Origin: Ailanthus altissimus
Taxonomy: Eukaryota; Streptophyta; Magnoliopsida; Sapindales; Simaroubaceae
DNA length: 64,000 nucleotides
Reading direction: 5' to 3'
Assembly (NCBI GenBank): GCA_946807835.1
Contig: OX327704.1
Coordinates: forward strand, 5,394,001-5,458,000
The notes under the pieces are model-generated. The model saw only the letters and a program-made list of their open reading frames with translations, was not told the origin of the DNA and searched no databases. The position numbers and the translations under genes were made by a program. Position 1 is the stretch's first letter. Each line of letters starts with the position of its first letter. Of this stretch, positions 24,666 to 35,750 are shown piece after piece.

Positions 24666-25989
24666 AATTGGTTGTTGATTACTAATAACAAAGACTATAG
24701 GAACAATATAGGGAAATCAAGTCTCTAGAGCCCCATTGCCATAGATATCTCTTTTCCTTAATTTATCTAGCTAGTTAGTTTTAAGTTGCTTTTAATTCAA
24801 TAACTCATTCTGCCATTTAGATTAGCATAGATGAAGTTAGGTTGCCAACATCGTAGTACTTAGTATTAATTTATGACGCAATTCTCGTGGGAACAATACT
24901 CTACACATCACTTTATTACTTGTTGCGATAATGTGCACTTGCGTTAGTTTGTGTTATAGAAATCACACAACATTAGACTATTGAACCTAATATGTAGTTG
25001 GATTTTATTGACTCTTAATTTATGAACTCAATACATTAAATTAATTTAATCTATCTTGTGTTTAACGCTTTTATTATATCTAGAAAATATTTTGAATGAT
25101 AAAGGAACTACAAGGAACTTAACAGAGAAATTTATATGTTTAACCTACGATAGTTTGATGCATGATCATAGAGTAATAACTATAAGTTTCATATAGGATA
25201 GAAATACACTTAGATGGCATGCAGTGTATTATTTAGACTTTATTTTAATAAATTGCCTTCTATTCGAATTACCATAGACCTATAGGTAATTATTAGGATG
25301 TAATATAATCACTCGACTATTAATAGAGACTTGCGATGAGATTAGAGTCTAGCCAATAATTTGGATTAAAGAATTAATTAAGAGATTAATAAGTCCAATA
25401 AAATATTAGGGAATAAGTAGAAACCTAGATTCCTTTTAATTAGCGAAGTCAATGCTTGCTTGCTTTTGATTAATATTAGGTTTAGTTTAATTTAATAGAA
25501 TTAGATTAATTAATTAAAATTTTATCTTTTGATTCAGCTGAAGAAAAGTTAAAGTAGAATTAATTTTAGTACTTGATTGAAAGACATAGATTAATTAATC
25601 CATATGAAAACGATATCTGGACTTAATTCTTATATTACTTGATACTTATAGTGTATACTTATGCTTAGCTAGTACTGTATTCATTAATGAGAGATATATA
25701 TAGTAAAAGTGGTTTTGAAAAGCATATTATGCTTTTGCTGCATACGGTGTGTGACATGCAAATGTATTTCACTAACTACACACACTATAACCCAACAATT
25801 TTCTTATCAAGGCACCTTGATCTAGTTCCACAACAATAACTAGAATGTTTGCCATCTTTCACTATACTGAATTCAACCCTTTTTGTTTCATTGCCTAGGC
25901 ACTTCTAAACCCTTGCTAAGATAAAATTCTAATTTTACCCATTTTTTGATTTTTTTAGTTGTTTCATTCTTTTTTAAAAATATTTGATG

Positions 25990-27450
25990 AAAAAATCAAG
26001 AGTTAGTTAAAATAAAAAATATTTATGCCTTAACAAGATAGTTGATGGGAATCTAGATTAAATCAGGATTCCAAAATTTCTAGCTGATGAATTTTTGGAT
26101 TAAAATAGGTATTTTTAAATTTGAATTAAAATTGAAATCAAATTGAAGAATTCTTAGATTGGGTATTTTTAGCAGAAGGAATTACATCCTGATAAGCAAG
26201 TTTCTTTGGTTGTTACTCACTTTTATGGTAGAGCCACTGCTTTATAGGAATAGTTAAAATTGACAAGAGAAACACAAGAAGCAGAAGGAAATAAGAAAAT
26301 CTTTTTATGAAAAAAGTTAAAGAAACACATGTGTACCACATTCTTGCTTCATAATTGTTCTAAATTATTGTGTCAATAATTGCAAAATTTGTATCAAGAT
26401 AATAAATCCATTGGTGATGACAATACTAAATTTTATTAGTAGTAGCATGTAATGACTTGTTATAAATAGATAAATAGCTAGTTTCTCGATACATATAAGA
26501 ATTTTACCAACAATTTCAATTAGATTGAATTTGTTGGATCTTTATTACGTGTCACAAGCGCTTCACCAAGCACAAAAATTGGAGAAGCAATTAAGTAGCC
26601 ACAAAGGAGATTTTATTTTAAGAAGGAAAACTTTTGTTGATCAAACTAATAAATATCAAGGATATAGTTTAGAAATTCGTTGTTTTAGTTGTGGAAAAAT
26701 TGGACTTTGAATATTCAATTGTAAAAGGACCAAATATGATAAGAATCTACTTGTAGAAGCTAAAGACAATCATCATAAAGAAGAATCTCATGATAATGTT
26801 ATTGATGGTGAACTTGTAGAATATATTAGAGCTGCCACAAGACAAATGTTGCTTACTAAACATCTAAATGAATCTTTTAAGGAGTGAAATACAAATAATT
26901 GGTTAAGACATAATATTATTCACTCTAGTTATACTATTATGAGAGTAATCAATTTGTTATTAACTCTAGCAACTGTGACAATGTGATATCCGAAGAGAAT
27001 ATTATCAAACTAAAATTAAAGACAAAGTCTAATCTAAAATCATATCAATTATCACGTTGAAAACAAAAATATGAGTTAATTGTTTAAAATGTTTCCTAGT
27101 TTTTTCTCCATCAGTTCCTTACATAAAAAATGAAATTTTTTGTGAGTTAATAAATGCATGTCATCTTTTATTGCTATATGATAGATGTGACTTTTAATGG
27201 AAGGAAGAACATTTTTTGTTTCATATTTGACAACACTAAGATTACTTTTATGTCTAGTAAATAAATTCCTTATAAGTCAGTCACTTATCCAAATTTATTT
27301 AATGAGAATCAAAATATGGAATGAGAAATTGATGAAGGAATAGATAAAGACAAAGTGTCTCCTCTATCTCGAAGCTGAAAGTAAAGATCGAGACAACTGC
27401 ATCGAAGTCACATAATTTCGATGTGGGAGACATTGTTAAGGCATATTTAA
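25990..27450 (+). pseudogene. Chromovirus-like Gypsy gag-protease relic
   Basis: Decayed frames on the + strand give IRIPKFLADEFLD, then VSLVVTHFYGRATAL (26,197-26,245), NLLDLYYVSQALHQAQKLEK (26,526-26,585) and a zinc-knuckle start RCFSCGKIGL (26,680-26,710) with the second half lost. Downstream shows LVEYIRAATRQMLL (26,814) and a protease-region remnant with INACHLLLLYD near 27,160. This order is typical of chromovirus-type gag followed by protease. No intact frame and no LTRs of its own are seen. The left edge is close to the Copia insertion at 25,797. Confidence 0.6.
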
Positions 27451-28335
27451 TAAAAGATTGATTGTCTACCAAGGACTATGCCAAGTTGTTAACTAAATAG
27501 TGGTAAGGGAGTTTAGGACAACATTAGATAATTCCCAATAGGTAGTTGCTTCCAAGATAAAAGCTAAGGCTTTCAACTCCCAGTGGAAGAGGAGATTGGA
27601 ATTAACTAGGGGCATTATGAGCGCTAAGGGTTAATGGAGTTTGCTTGATGCTTTAGGCACAAATTAAGAGTTGGAATTGATTCTTCCTTGTATAAAGAGC
27701 TTCTTAAAAACTTTTATGCAATCTGTAGGTGGTATCGAGATTAGTTTGTTAGATATTTTGAGGATGAGCCAAGATAGATTAATTATGACTCAAATGGCGA
27801 GAAAGATTTTAAAGTAAACCCAATGTAGTTGAGCTTCCTAATGATTCCTCGAATAAGGAGTAGTTGCTCCTTCTTTACATTCCCTAAACATTTCTTGTAA
27901 TTCTTTGTAGAAATTAAAATATATGTAATGATTTTTTTGAATTAAATGAAAAGATATTTTCGTTTCTATCTTTTTATGTAGTTTTATTTTTTTTTGTGAA
28001 ATATTTCTAAGTGTTACTTCATAACATGTGTTATATTGTGTCATGCTATTTATGTCTTTGCTTGAATATTTACTAACTGTTGGTCCTTATATAAGTACTA
28101 TAAGAATAAAAATTGGTTAAGTATTACTTTTGTGACTTTGTTTTGATTTCTATACTTTGCTTGTTTCCTTTCTTTGTTTTCTATGACTTTGATGTTGAAC
28201 TGCAAAGTATGAAAGTGATTCTAGCTTCACATATTTCTTTCAAGAAGGTTTACTTGTTGTTTTGGTCTTCTTTGATTTTCTGTTTTTGATTTAGATGCTC
28301 ATATTTTTGTTTCTCTATGTCACGCTTCTTTGGGT
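27451..28335. other. Unassigned stretch
   Basis: A decayed frame near 27,560-27,640 reads KIKAKAFNSQWKRRLELTRG, which I do not recognise and which may be more of the preceding element. The rest is T-rich with no motif I can name. Confidence 0.4.
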
Positions 28336-28701
28336 CCTTACCACCTTTGGGTCCATTTTAATCATAGACTAAGTAAAGACATTTTGATTCTTCTTGCGTA
28401 ACTTAATCAACTCTATTCTTTCTTCTTTGTCATATTGGTGCTAAGTAGCACATTTCCATCGGTGGTGGAAGGATTTAATTGTACTTCTTCTATTTTCTTG
28501 ATGCTACGCACAATATACTCTTCTTATTCTTCTTAAAGAAGTTCTTTTAGCCACTAATCTTGTAATTTTTATTCTTTTATAGGATTTTCTAACTATCTAA
28601 TCTCTTACAATTTTTCTTCTTTCCTAATAGTTATGGTTGCATTTTTTTTCCTTCTTTCTATTCCTTTTGTGGCTTGATTGAGTTAGGGTAACACTACCTA
28701 G
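28336..28701 (-). pseudogene. Tat element 2: protease-to-RT linker
   Basis: On the minus strand this continues the protease region at 29,215-29,864 across the TRIM. It keeps IEEVQLNPSTTDGNVLL near 28,480 and RIELIKLRKKNQNVF near 28,390, which resemble the Tat linker that ends in a DVFAW-type motif just before RT. RT itself is not recognisable further left. Confidence 0.55.
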
Positions 28702-28817
28702 TGTCACGGGCTGGGCGCATGCCATTGACCCAAAAGACTAGCTTGTTAGGTAATGCTGCATACCCACCCTTATATACCTAAGATTCACCTAAGTTTTATT
28801 CAATGTGGGACGTGACA
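28702..28817 (-). repeat. TRIM 3' LTR
   Basis: The 116-bp repeat TGTCACGGGC...GGACGTGACA differs from the other copy at scattered positions, mainly transitions. Confidence 0.9.
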
Positions 28818-28831
28818 TTCTCCTCTACCCA
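28818..28831 (-). promoter_or_regulatory. TRIM polypurine tract
   Basis: On the minus strand GGTAGAGGAGAA directly precedes the 3' LTR start TGTCACGTCC. Confidence 0.85.
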
Positions 28832-29080
28832 ATCACGTGACGCCCTCATCAAGGTGTGGCCCAAACTCAAGGAACAACCTAACCCGTATTGCCCATCCCT
28901 CTGGGACTAAGGGACCTACTACTCATGTGGCAATCTTTATTGGGGCTCAAGACACAGGATTTATAGGGCCTACTTGGCCCATATTACCCATCCCTTAGCG
29001 GCATGAGGGACCCACATCCCATGTGGCAATCTCCATTGGGGCAATTTTGAGGGCCTATAAATGAATGAGAATTTGGGTCT

Positions 29081-29092
29081 GCTCTGATACCA
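29081..29092 (-). promoter_or_regulatory. TRIM primer-binding site (initiator-Met tRNA)
   Basis: The minus strand reads TGGTATCAGAGC, exactly the plant initiator-Met PBS core, two bases after the end of the 5' LTR. Confidence 0.92.
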
Positions 29093-29094
29093 CT

Positions 29095-29210
29095 TATCAC
29101 GGGTTAGGCGCTTGCCATTGATCAAAAAGATTAATCTATTAGGTAATGCTGCATACCCACCCTTATATACCCAAGATCCACCCAATTTTTATTTAATGTG
29201 GGACGTGACA
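29095..29210 (-). repeat. TRIM 5' LTR
   Basis: The second 116-bp repeat. Its inner end reads TATCACGGG where the other copy has TGTCACGGG. Confidence 0.9.
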
Positions 29211-29214
29211 CTAG

Positions 29215-29864
29215 CCTGAAGTTGCTTGTCCTTAATAACTACTGTTCTATTTCCACTAGTTAAAATGCATCTAACTACTTGGTGTAAGGTGAAAGGATAG
29301 CTTTTATGTAATAAATTTAGTAACGCCTAACCACAATGTTGTAAATAGAAGGTAGGTCGAATACCAGATAATTTACTTCTAAATGCTTTTCGGCTGCTTC
29401 CATTAGTCGTAATCATCCCTTTAACTTGTACCTTTCCACCTTCGAATGCAATGAGCTAATATTGCACCCTTTGATGTTTTTTTTGTGTTTAATTTATGTC
29501 TTAGAAGACATCTTAGAGTAGGATATCTATCCTACTTCCTCCATCAACTAATACTCACCGTACTATAATTCCCACTATAGTTAAGCTTACCACCAACGAG
29601 TCTAGATACAGAAGCATCAGGCAAGTTAAGTTTTCCTAAAAGAATATGATCCCCTTTAGTTCTTGGTCAATTATCATGATTAATGTAGTCGATGTCTCCT
29701 TTATTCTGCATCTCTTAACTTTAATTATCCTTTTAAATAATAACTTTATCTTTTATCCATTCCCTCTTTGTCTGGTGGTTTTTCATCTACTACTACTACA
29801 TAGAGCTGATTTACAGTTATTTTTGTAAATAATGCTTTATGGTTTCTTTGACTAGCCATTGCAA
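29215..29864 (-). pseudogene. Tat element 2: protease region
   Basis: On the minus strand, VLVDGGSRIDILL (about 29,560-29,520) matches the Tat retropepsin active-site region with its DGGS signature. It is followed by LIAFEGGKVQVKGMIT (about 29,450) and LVFDLPSIYNIVV (about 29,365), the usual order. Stops and frameshifts are present. Right of 29,864 two LTRs intervene, and the gag half resumes at 34,029. A TRIM interrupts it at 29,210. Confidence 0.72.
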
Positions 29865-32154
29865 TAGGTGCTAGAAAATGTCATTATGTAAGTATGTTCT
29901 CAAACATTATGTTCTTGACCTACTTTCATCGGTGTCGGTCTATCGATGAATCTCTTTTATATAGATTAGTGTAAGCTATATCTGTATAGTACAAATGGTT
30001 GTTCTTAGATGACTATGTGCTTACTAAAAGCTCATATAAGCATACAAGTATTTATTAAGGATTGAATACTGAACAGACTCATGAGGACCCCGATAGACAT
30101 CTTATAAAGCAGTCAATAGTGAGTCCTCTCGAGTTGAGTAATATTCATGATCTTTTGACCTGAACACTATAGTGAGCTTGTGTGTGATCTACTATGCTTT
30201 GGTTCCATGTATTTCATAGACCTTTCATGGTCTGATCGCTATGTGTCACTGTGTATAGTCCGATGCTTATGGAGTCTGGTGCGCGTAGATATAGGATCCG
30301 TCAGCTCACATAGGTGAATTATATATCCTGATGCTCCAAGATTGTATTTCAGAAAGTCTTGTGGTCATATGCATAAACTCGAAAAAAGAGTTTTTCATAG
30401 GATTGAATAATATCACAAAGGTGTTGATGATAGTGATCTATATCTCCGCTCATCTAGGATATAGGTGACAGAAGTATTATACAAATATATTATAACGTCA
30501 GCTTGTATGGTCTAATGCGCTGATTTTTAATATCTATAATGTTTGCGTGAGGCATCGATCACGGACTGATGAAATAGTTCCATTTGACAAATCAAACGTG
30601 GACGTAGGGAGTCCCACAATATGAAGTGCACTCGTTGTGCACTGGGGCAGCGTACCGAGTTGAATAGTTCAATCCAGTAAATTTTAACAAACCAGGATAT
30701 TTGTTTTAGGTTCCCTTAGGATGTGTACATGTCAAAACTTAAGAGTTAAGTACATTAATTGATTAACAAGAGTTGTTGACCAATAGGATGATGACACGTG
30801 GCATAATCTAGACCCTTGGATGTTTGACTTGGAAATGACCAAAATGACATTGCTTATGAGATAAACAAAGTCATTAATTAATTGTAAAATTGTTTTGCTA
30901 ATTAATTAATGAATTTCCTAGTCAAACTATTATTATTTAATTAAAGGGTACAAGTAAAATAAATGACATACTTAATGGGACATTGGCATTAACTTGCAAA
31001 ATAAGGGAAAATTAATAAACAAATCAAAGTTGTTTCATTTGTTTGGCATTCATTCAGCCATTATTTTTTAACAAGCAAACAAAACTGTTTTGTTTTAATA
31101 TATTAAAAGGGAAAACATAAAGGCACGGTATTTGAGACAAAGTGGTGGTAATATGTTTGACTATTGTATTTAATAAACAAAATGAAACAAAAGTTGTTTC
31201 AATTTTGTTTAAGAGAATCGATAACACCTATTTGTTAACAATACAAAATTGTTTTGTGTTGTAAAAGTCTACAAATGCTATAATATTAAATTCAAGCATA
31301 TGTCTTTTATTTGATTGTAGTAATTGAAAAAAACATAGTAATGGCTTGGACATGCTTCACCATATTTAGTGGGGGCAAGTGTTGGCTATATAATTATAGT
31401 GGTTTTGTACATTATAAAATGAAGAATTTTATCTTTATTTTGGTGCTTTGGTTCGGCAATGAGAGAGGCTGAAGAAAGCCTTTTATGTTTCAATTGTTAA
31501 AATATAATTCATCATCTTCATCCCCCAAAAGGTAGCTATGGTTGATCAAGCTTGAAGTTTATGTTTTTCAATTCAAGAGTCAAATAAACAAAACCATTTC
31601 ATTGCTTTGATCACTATGTTTAAAGAGTTAAGCAAATGGTTAAGAGTTAACTAAGGTGATTAAGAGTTAATCACTATTTTATTTTAAGAGTTAAACATAA
31701 ACAAAACCATTTCATTGCTATCATCACAATGTTAAAAGATTTGAACAAATGGTTAAAGTATTTAACCATATTCCCAAGCTTAAAAAGTCTAAACTATGGT
31801 TAAGAGTTAACTAAGGTAATTAAGAGTTAATCACTATAGTGTTTAAGAGTTAAATAATATTGTTGAAAATTGATCCTGCTATTCTAGTGATTCAAGCCCA
31901 CCTTAGTTAGATCCTAGAATTGTCAATGAGTACGCTTCATAGTGGACTCCGATTTGGTAACTTCCAAAGGCTTGATAGGCAATTCTTAATCTTTAATTTC
32001 ATTACGGTAACAGAACTTAAATTTTAAATGTGTTTGTTACACTAGAAAATAGAGATTTCCACTTCTGTTGTGCTAATTTATGTATGCGATGCGTAAATGT
32101 TAATGTAGTAAACATGCACCACATGCACGTGCCTTAGTCTATTAGTACACTTTC
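29865..32154 (+). mobile_element. Copia-type LTR, 5'-truncated (first arm of an inverted pair)
   Basis: Homology to the solo LTR at 6442 starts at its base ~340 ('aggtgctagaaaatgtca') and continues through 'gagtcctctcgagttgag', 'cctttcatggtctgat', 'gcgctgatttttaatatc' and 'gtactcattgtgcactgg'-like landmarks to the 3' part near 32,150. The 3' terminus cannot be placed exactly. A similar LTR follows in opposite orientation. Together they separate the gag and protease halves of Tat element 2. Confidence 0.75.
31584..31855 (+). repeat. About 113-bp tandem duplication in the LTR
   Basis: 'ataaacaaaaccatttcatt' occurs at 31,584 and 31,697. Both copies continue into runs of 'taagagttaa' and 'gattaagagttaatcacta' with a small extra segment in the second copy. 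Confidence 0.75.
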
Positions 32155-34028
32155 ATAAGCATGGCTTCAACAATAAGCAAACAAATGAAATGCATGTGAT
32201 TGAAATAATAGGAATGAACTTGGTCAAAATTTTCATCTAAGTGAGGAAACTATTTCTCTATTTTGGCAAGTGTATTCGGTCCTACCAAGTAAAGCCTCCA
32301 CTCTTCATTGTTTCATGCTTTATTATTTTACAATTACTTACAATTAACAATTGATAAAACATGTAATGGCTTTTAGATAAAAGACTTAGCCAAATGAATC
32401 AACAAGCAAAAGAGAAACAATTCCAAATACTTGTATTACACACTTCGGCCCTACCAAAATACATAAGGCCATGCTTTATTGTTCTTTAATTTGTTATTTT
32501 AATCATATTAAAACAAATAAAACACATGCATGATGTTATAAATAATAATTGTTTGATTATCTTTAAACAATAATATCATATATTATTGTTATTATAATTA
32601 TTATTTTATTCAATAAATAATTTAATAAATAAAATAATTATTTTACTTGTCCACAACTAAGGTCATTTTGGTAATTTCTTAGTCAAACAATAATTAGCCC
32701 ACAATGCACCACGTGTCAACATCTTATTGGTTATGTACTCAACTCTTAAGTCTTGACACATGTACGGCCCAAAGGAAACTGAAGCAAATGTTCGGTTTGT
32801 TAAAATTTAATAGATTAAACTATTCAATCTCGTATGCTGCTCAGTGTACAATAAGTACACTTTATATTGCGAGACTCCTTAGGTCTACGCCCCATTTGTC
32901 AAACGGAATTATTTTGTGAGTTCGACATCTATGCCCTACGCACACGTCATGGATATTACAAATCAGTGTAGTAGACCATACAAGTTGAGGTCATAGCAGA
33001 TACGTATAATCCTTCCACCATTTATATTCTGAAGGAGTGATGATACAGATCATCACCATCAGATTCCCATACATTCATCCACAAACTTATCTCCAGATAC
33101 ATATCTCGATAAACAATATACGCAAATATATTTGTGATATTGTATGACCCTATTGGAAACTCTTTTTTCGAGTTTGTTGCTTATGTCCATAAGTTTTTTT
33201 GAGATACAGTCTCGGAGCATCCGGATATATAACTCGCCCATGTGAGCTAACAGATTCCATATCATGCATATTAGACTCTATGAGCATCGGACTATACCCA
33301 ACGACACATAGTGGTCAGACCATGAACAGTCTCTGATATATGTGGAACTAAAGTATGGTAGATCACTCACAAGTCCACCGTGGCGTTCAGGTTAAAGGAT
33401 CACGTACAATACTCAACTTGAGAGAACCTACTATTAACAGTTTTATGGGATTTCTATTGGGGTTCTCGTTGAGTCTGTTCAATATTAAGTCTTTATTGAA
33501 TACCTGTATGCTATACAAACTTTCGATAAGCTCATGGTTAGCTAAGAATAACTATCTAGACCATGTAGGTATAGTATATATAGGTATATTAGAAAGGGTT
33601 CCACCAACAGATCTGCATCGGTGAATAAGAGTGGGAACATATAATTTGAGAATAGACTTGCATAATAACACTTCTTAGTACCTATTACAACTCCTTGTAA
33701 CTATGTTATTACTAATGTACTCTTGAGTCTTTGTCCTTGTTATAGACAAAGTCCTAAATTTTAGATATTATTGACTTTTATAACCTACTAACTCTTAATA
33801 GTGCTAATTATTAGCAATTATAATTCTCAGCGTTGCTAATGTTTAGTACTTGTCTAAAATCCTTTAGGACAGATTTGAACTCCTTCAGATCATACAATAT
33901 TTGTAGCGTAATAAGCACTGTATTAATTAATTAATGAAATTAACAATTTAATAAAATGTGCTGTATAAATATTATAAAATAAAATATTCATACAACAATA
34001 GAATGACACGTAAGCACAAATCTCAACA
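32155..34028 (-). mobile_element. Copia-type LTR in reverse (second arm of an inverted pair)
   Basis: The right end reads CGTAAGCACAAATCTCAACA, the reverse complement of the family's 5' end (TGTTGAGATTTGTGCTTACG). Reverse homology to 29,865-32,154 is clear from about 32,640 to 33,700 ('gagactccttaggtctacg', 'gaccatgaacagtct'). The inner part (32,155-32,640) is diverged and may be partly unrelated. The flank after 34,028 is gctag, and I see no matching duplication left of 29,865. Confidence 0.7.
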
Positions 34029-35000
34029 GCTAGTAGGTAGTCGATGTCTTTATAGCCTTCAGAAAAGTCTGTGCAACAATTTTTGTTGTAACTTCGCAGT
34101 TCACTGAGTTTTTAGTAATATTTATTAAATAAGTTTATAATTATCTTGTTCTCTCATTGCTTCATAAAAAATATGTTTGATGTCTTCTTCTTCTTCTTGT
34201 AGTTCCCCATATATTTAGTGATGAACTAGGATATCAATTCGTTAAAGGAATCTATTAAATTCTCCTTCAATCTTTATAACTATGTTTGGATGGGCACTTT
34301 CAAGCTCAATAAGAATCTAATGCCCTTTAAGGATCTATCTTGTACATGCATGATCATCTTTACTTTGAAGTAGAAGGTATGTTCCTCCAAGTCCCTCACC
34401 CCCAGTAAATCTGAAAGTTTAGAATATGAATTTATGAGGCTTCTACTCGTATGATGGATTCTATGAATAGGTCTTAGTCTTCTTTCCTCACTAGGGACAA
34501 TGCATCTTCAGTGGTTTCAAGCTTCCTAATCTTTCTGTACAACTCTCTTACTTTCTTTATGATAAAAGCTCTTATATCCTTATCAATATCTATTATCAAT
34601 CTTCCTTATTGTTCTCAAGGGTACCTTATTTTTTACCCTATCATCTTATGATCGTCAATTGCTAGGAACAACTTGGTCCATTTTCTTACTAATAGATATC
34701 TCTATAAGCACCATTTATTTTCTGGTATCCTGACATTACTGTCAATATATCTCTTAGTTTATAGTTTTCCTTCTTTTTCTCCTTATGTTGTTTGAGGATC
34801 TATATCAACACATCCATCATTACAACTAGAATCTCGTTTCTTATAGTCATTTTCTTTGGGTTGCTTATATCCCCTCCTTTTGTTTTATTTAGAAGTTCTA
34901 AAAGGAATGCCTAATTGTGCTTCTTTTCTACCATATTTTTTATCGATATTTTACTAGTAAGCTAATTGCTTTCGTAAAAAAATTTCCTACAAACGACATT
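34029..35000 (-). pseudogene. Tat element 2: gag relic
   Basis: On the minus strand a decayed Tat-type gag is visible: MIMHVQDRSLKGI (about 34,340), LIDSFNELIS-FITKYMGNY (about 34,240-34,180), KTSNIFFMKQ, then YKDIDYLLA, which ends exactly at the LTR junction at 34,029. Reading continues beyond the LTR pair at 29,864 with IAMASQRNHK, so both pieces belong to one gag-pol. No start codon or PBS could be placed on the right. Confidence 0.6.
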
Positions 35001-35750
35001 ATGAAGCTCCTGAATTCAAAATTTCTATGGTTAATGACATTCCTTCTCTTGTATTATTCCTTTAATTAACAAATACGCCCTTTGTCCTCCTGCAAAAAGA
35101 AAATATCTTAACTCTTAAGTCAGCTGTTGATGAAGAAAAAGGGTGCTTGCATATGGAAGAGTATATGAACGAATAAATAGGGTTGAAAGATTATTCTCAA
35201 TGAATGAATGATAGAGCAAATTGTGAATAAATGAATGAATCCCTCAAATTTTGCAATTTTTATAGGGTAGAAATTTCATTCATTCCCATTATGCAATAAC
35301 ATGAATGTGCAATTTATTTAGACTTTGATTAATATATTTTATTCTTCTTTTAAGAGACCCATTCCATTGTTAATTATTAGAAGCTTTTACGTAGGAATTA
35401 TCCACTTTGGAAACCTTATTTATTTCATATTGGAATTCACTAATTAAAGTTAAAATAAAATTTATAATTTTATCGGTTTCTTACTTCTTGCTACGTCCTT
35501 TACCTATTTGTGAAAGTTTGTGGGTTTTTGGATTCTAATTACTTGTTCAAAGGTTGGGCTTAACACTAATTCAGGCTCCAACAACAACAAAAATAATGGA
35601 TACTAAACTTATTGAAACTAATAACTTTTGTAAACGGTTGTTCTGTTTAATATCTTGCATCAAGAACTTTAATTCATATAAGGGTATTTTTTTTGTGGAT
35701 AGGGAATTCAATCCATCTATAAATTGTTTAAATTTTCTTTTTAAAAAATA
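35001..35750. other. Unassigned stretch with dispersed repeat
   Basis: No gene seen. Positions 35,215-35,580 are copy 2 of the repeat also at 12,615-12,965. Its place just upstream of the minus-strand Tat gag would suit a leader or LTR part of that element, but no PBS of the TGGCGCC type is visible between them. Confidence 0.4.
35215..35580. repeat. Dispersed repeat, copy 2
   Basis: Same orientation as 12,615-12,965, with shared phrases such as 'aagagaccc', 'ttatccactttgg' and 'aattcactaattaaagtta'. Confidence 0.6.

Larger units (their letters stand above)
22678..24972 (+). mobile_element. Athila-type solo LTR, target duplication TTAGA
   Basis: The element starts TGATAAGGCG and ends ATCACACAACA. 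Perfect TTAGA repeats lie at 22,673-22,677 and 24,973-24,977. Its 3' part matches, in reverse, the 3' LTR at 45,837-46,526 and the 5' LTR at 57,128-57,430 of the Athila element on the right; shared features are 'gttgccaacatcgtagtact' and the 'cgtgggaacaatactc' region. No PBS or coding sequence is present, so it is a solo LTR. At 2,295 bp it is longer than its relative (about 1.38 kb of LTR sequence), largely through an internal tandem duplication. Confidence 0.88.
21941..25723 (+). other. Extra sequence in the 3' LTR, absent from the 5' LTR
   Basis: Three parts are seen. Positions 21,941-22,190 also follow the same LTR point in the fragment at 11,256-11,495. Positions 22,191-22,677 and 24,978-25,723 have the look of an LTR, with a TATA-like 'ctataaaagc' near 22,400 and A-rich, T-rich stretches like those of Athila LTRs. 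The 2.3-kb solo LTR lies between them. No clean target duplication surrounds the whole block. It may be an older nested insertion or a longer LTR variant that the 5' LTR lost by deletion. Confidence 0.55.
13551..25797 (+). mobile_element. Copia element with both LTRs, target duplication ATTTT
   Basis: The order is 5' LTR (13,551-15,583), degenerate PBS, leader, broken gag-pol (16,640-20,070), degenerate PPT and 3' LTR (20,096-25,797). Direct repeats ATTTT flank it at 13,546-13,550 and 25,798-25,802, which fixes both ends. In coding order it has gag, protease, integrase and reverse transcriptase/RNase H, the Ty1/Copia arrangement. It is the only member of its LTR family here that still holds internal sequence. 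The 3' LTR is swollen by about 3.8 kb that includes a nested solo LTR. Confidence 0.88.
20096..25797 (+). mobile_element. 3' LTR of the Copia element, interrupted
   Basis: Starts TGTTAGAGATGGTGCTTACG and ends ACTATAACCCAACA, followed by the target duplication ATTTT. It aligns with the 5' LTR from 20,096 to 21,940 and again from 25,724 to 25,797. The 3,783 bases between (21,941-25,723) are absent from the 5' LTR and contain an Athila-type solo LTR. Confidence 0.8.
28702..29210 (-). mobile_element. TRIM element (509 bp), 116-bp LTRs, PBS and PPT
   Basis: Two 116-bp direct repeats (28,702-28,817 and 29,095-29,210) flank 277 bp of non-coding DNA. In minus orientation the 5' LTR is on the right, followed by an exact initiator-Met PBS core and, at the other end, a purine tract before the 3' LTR. 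The outer ends are TG and CA, flanked by CTAG on both sides (28,698-28,701 and 29,211-29,214). Without the element and one CTAG the Tat frame reads QLQAR, then a stop, then CY, matching the ARECY motif of that family. It is therefore inserted in Tat element 2. A TRIM encodes nothing and depends on proteins from other elements. Confidence 0.93.
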
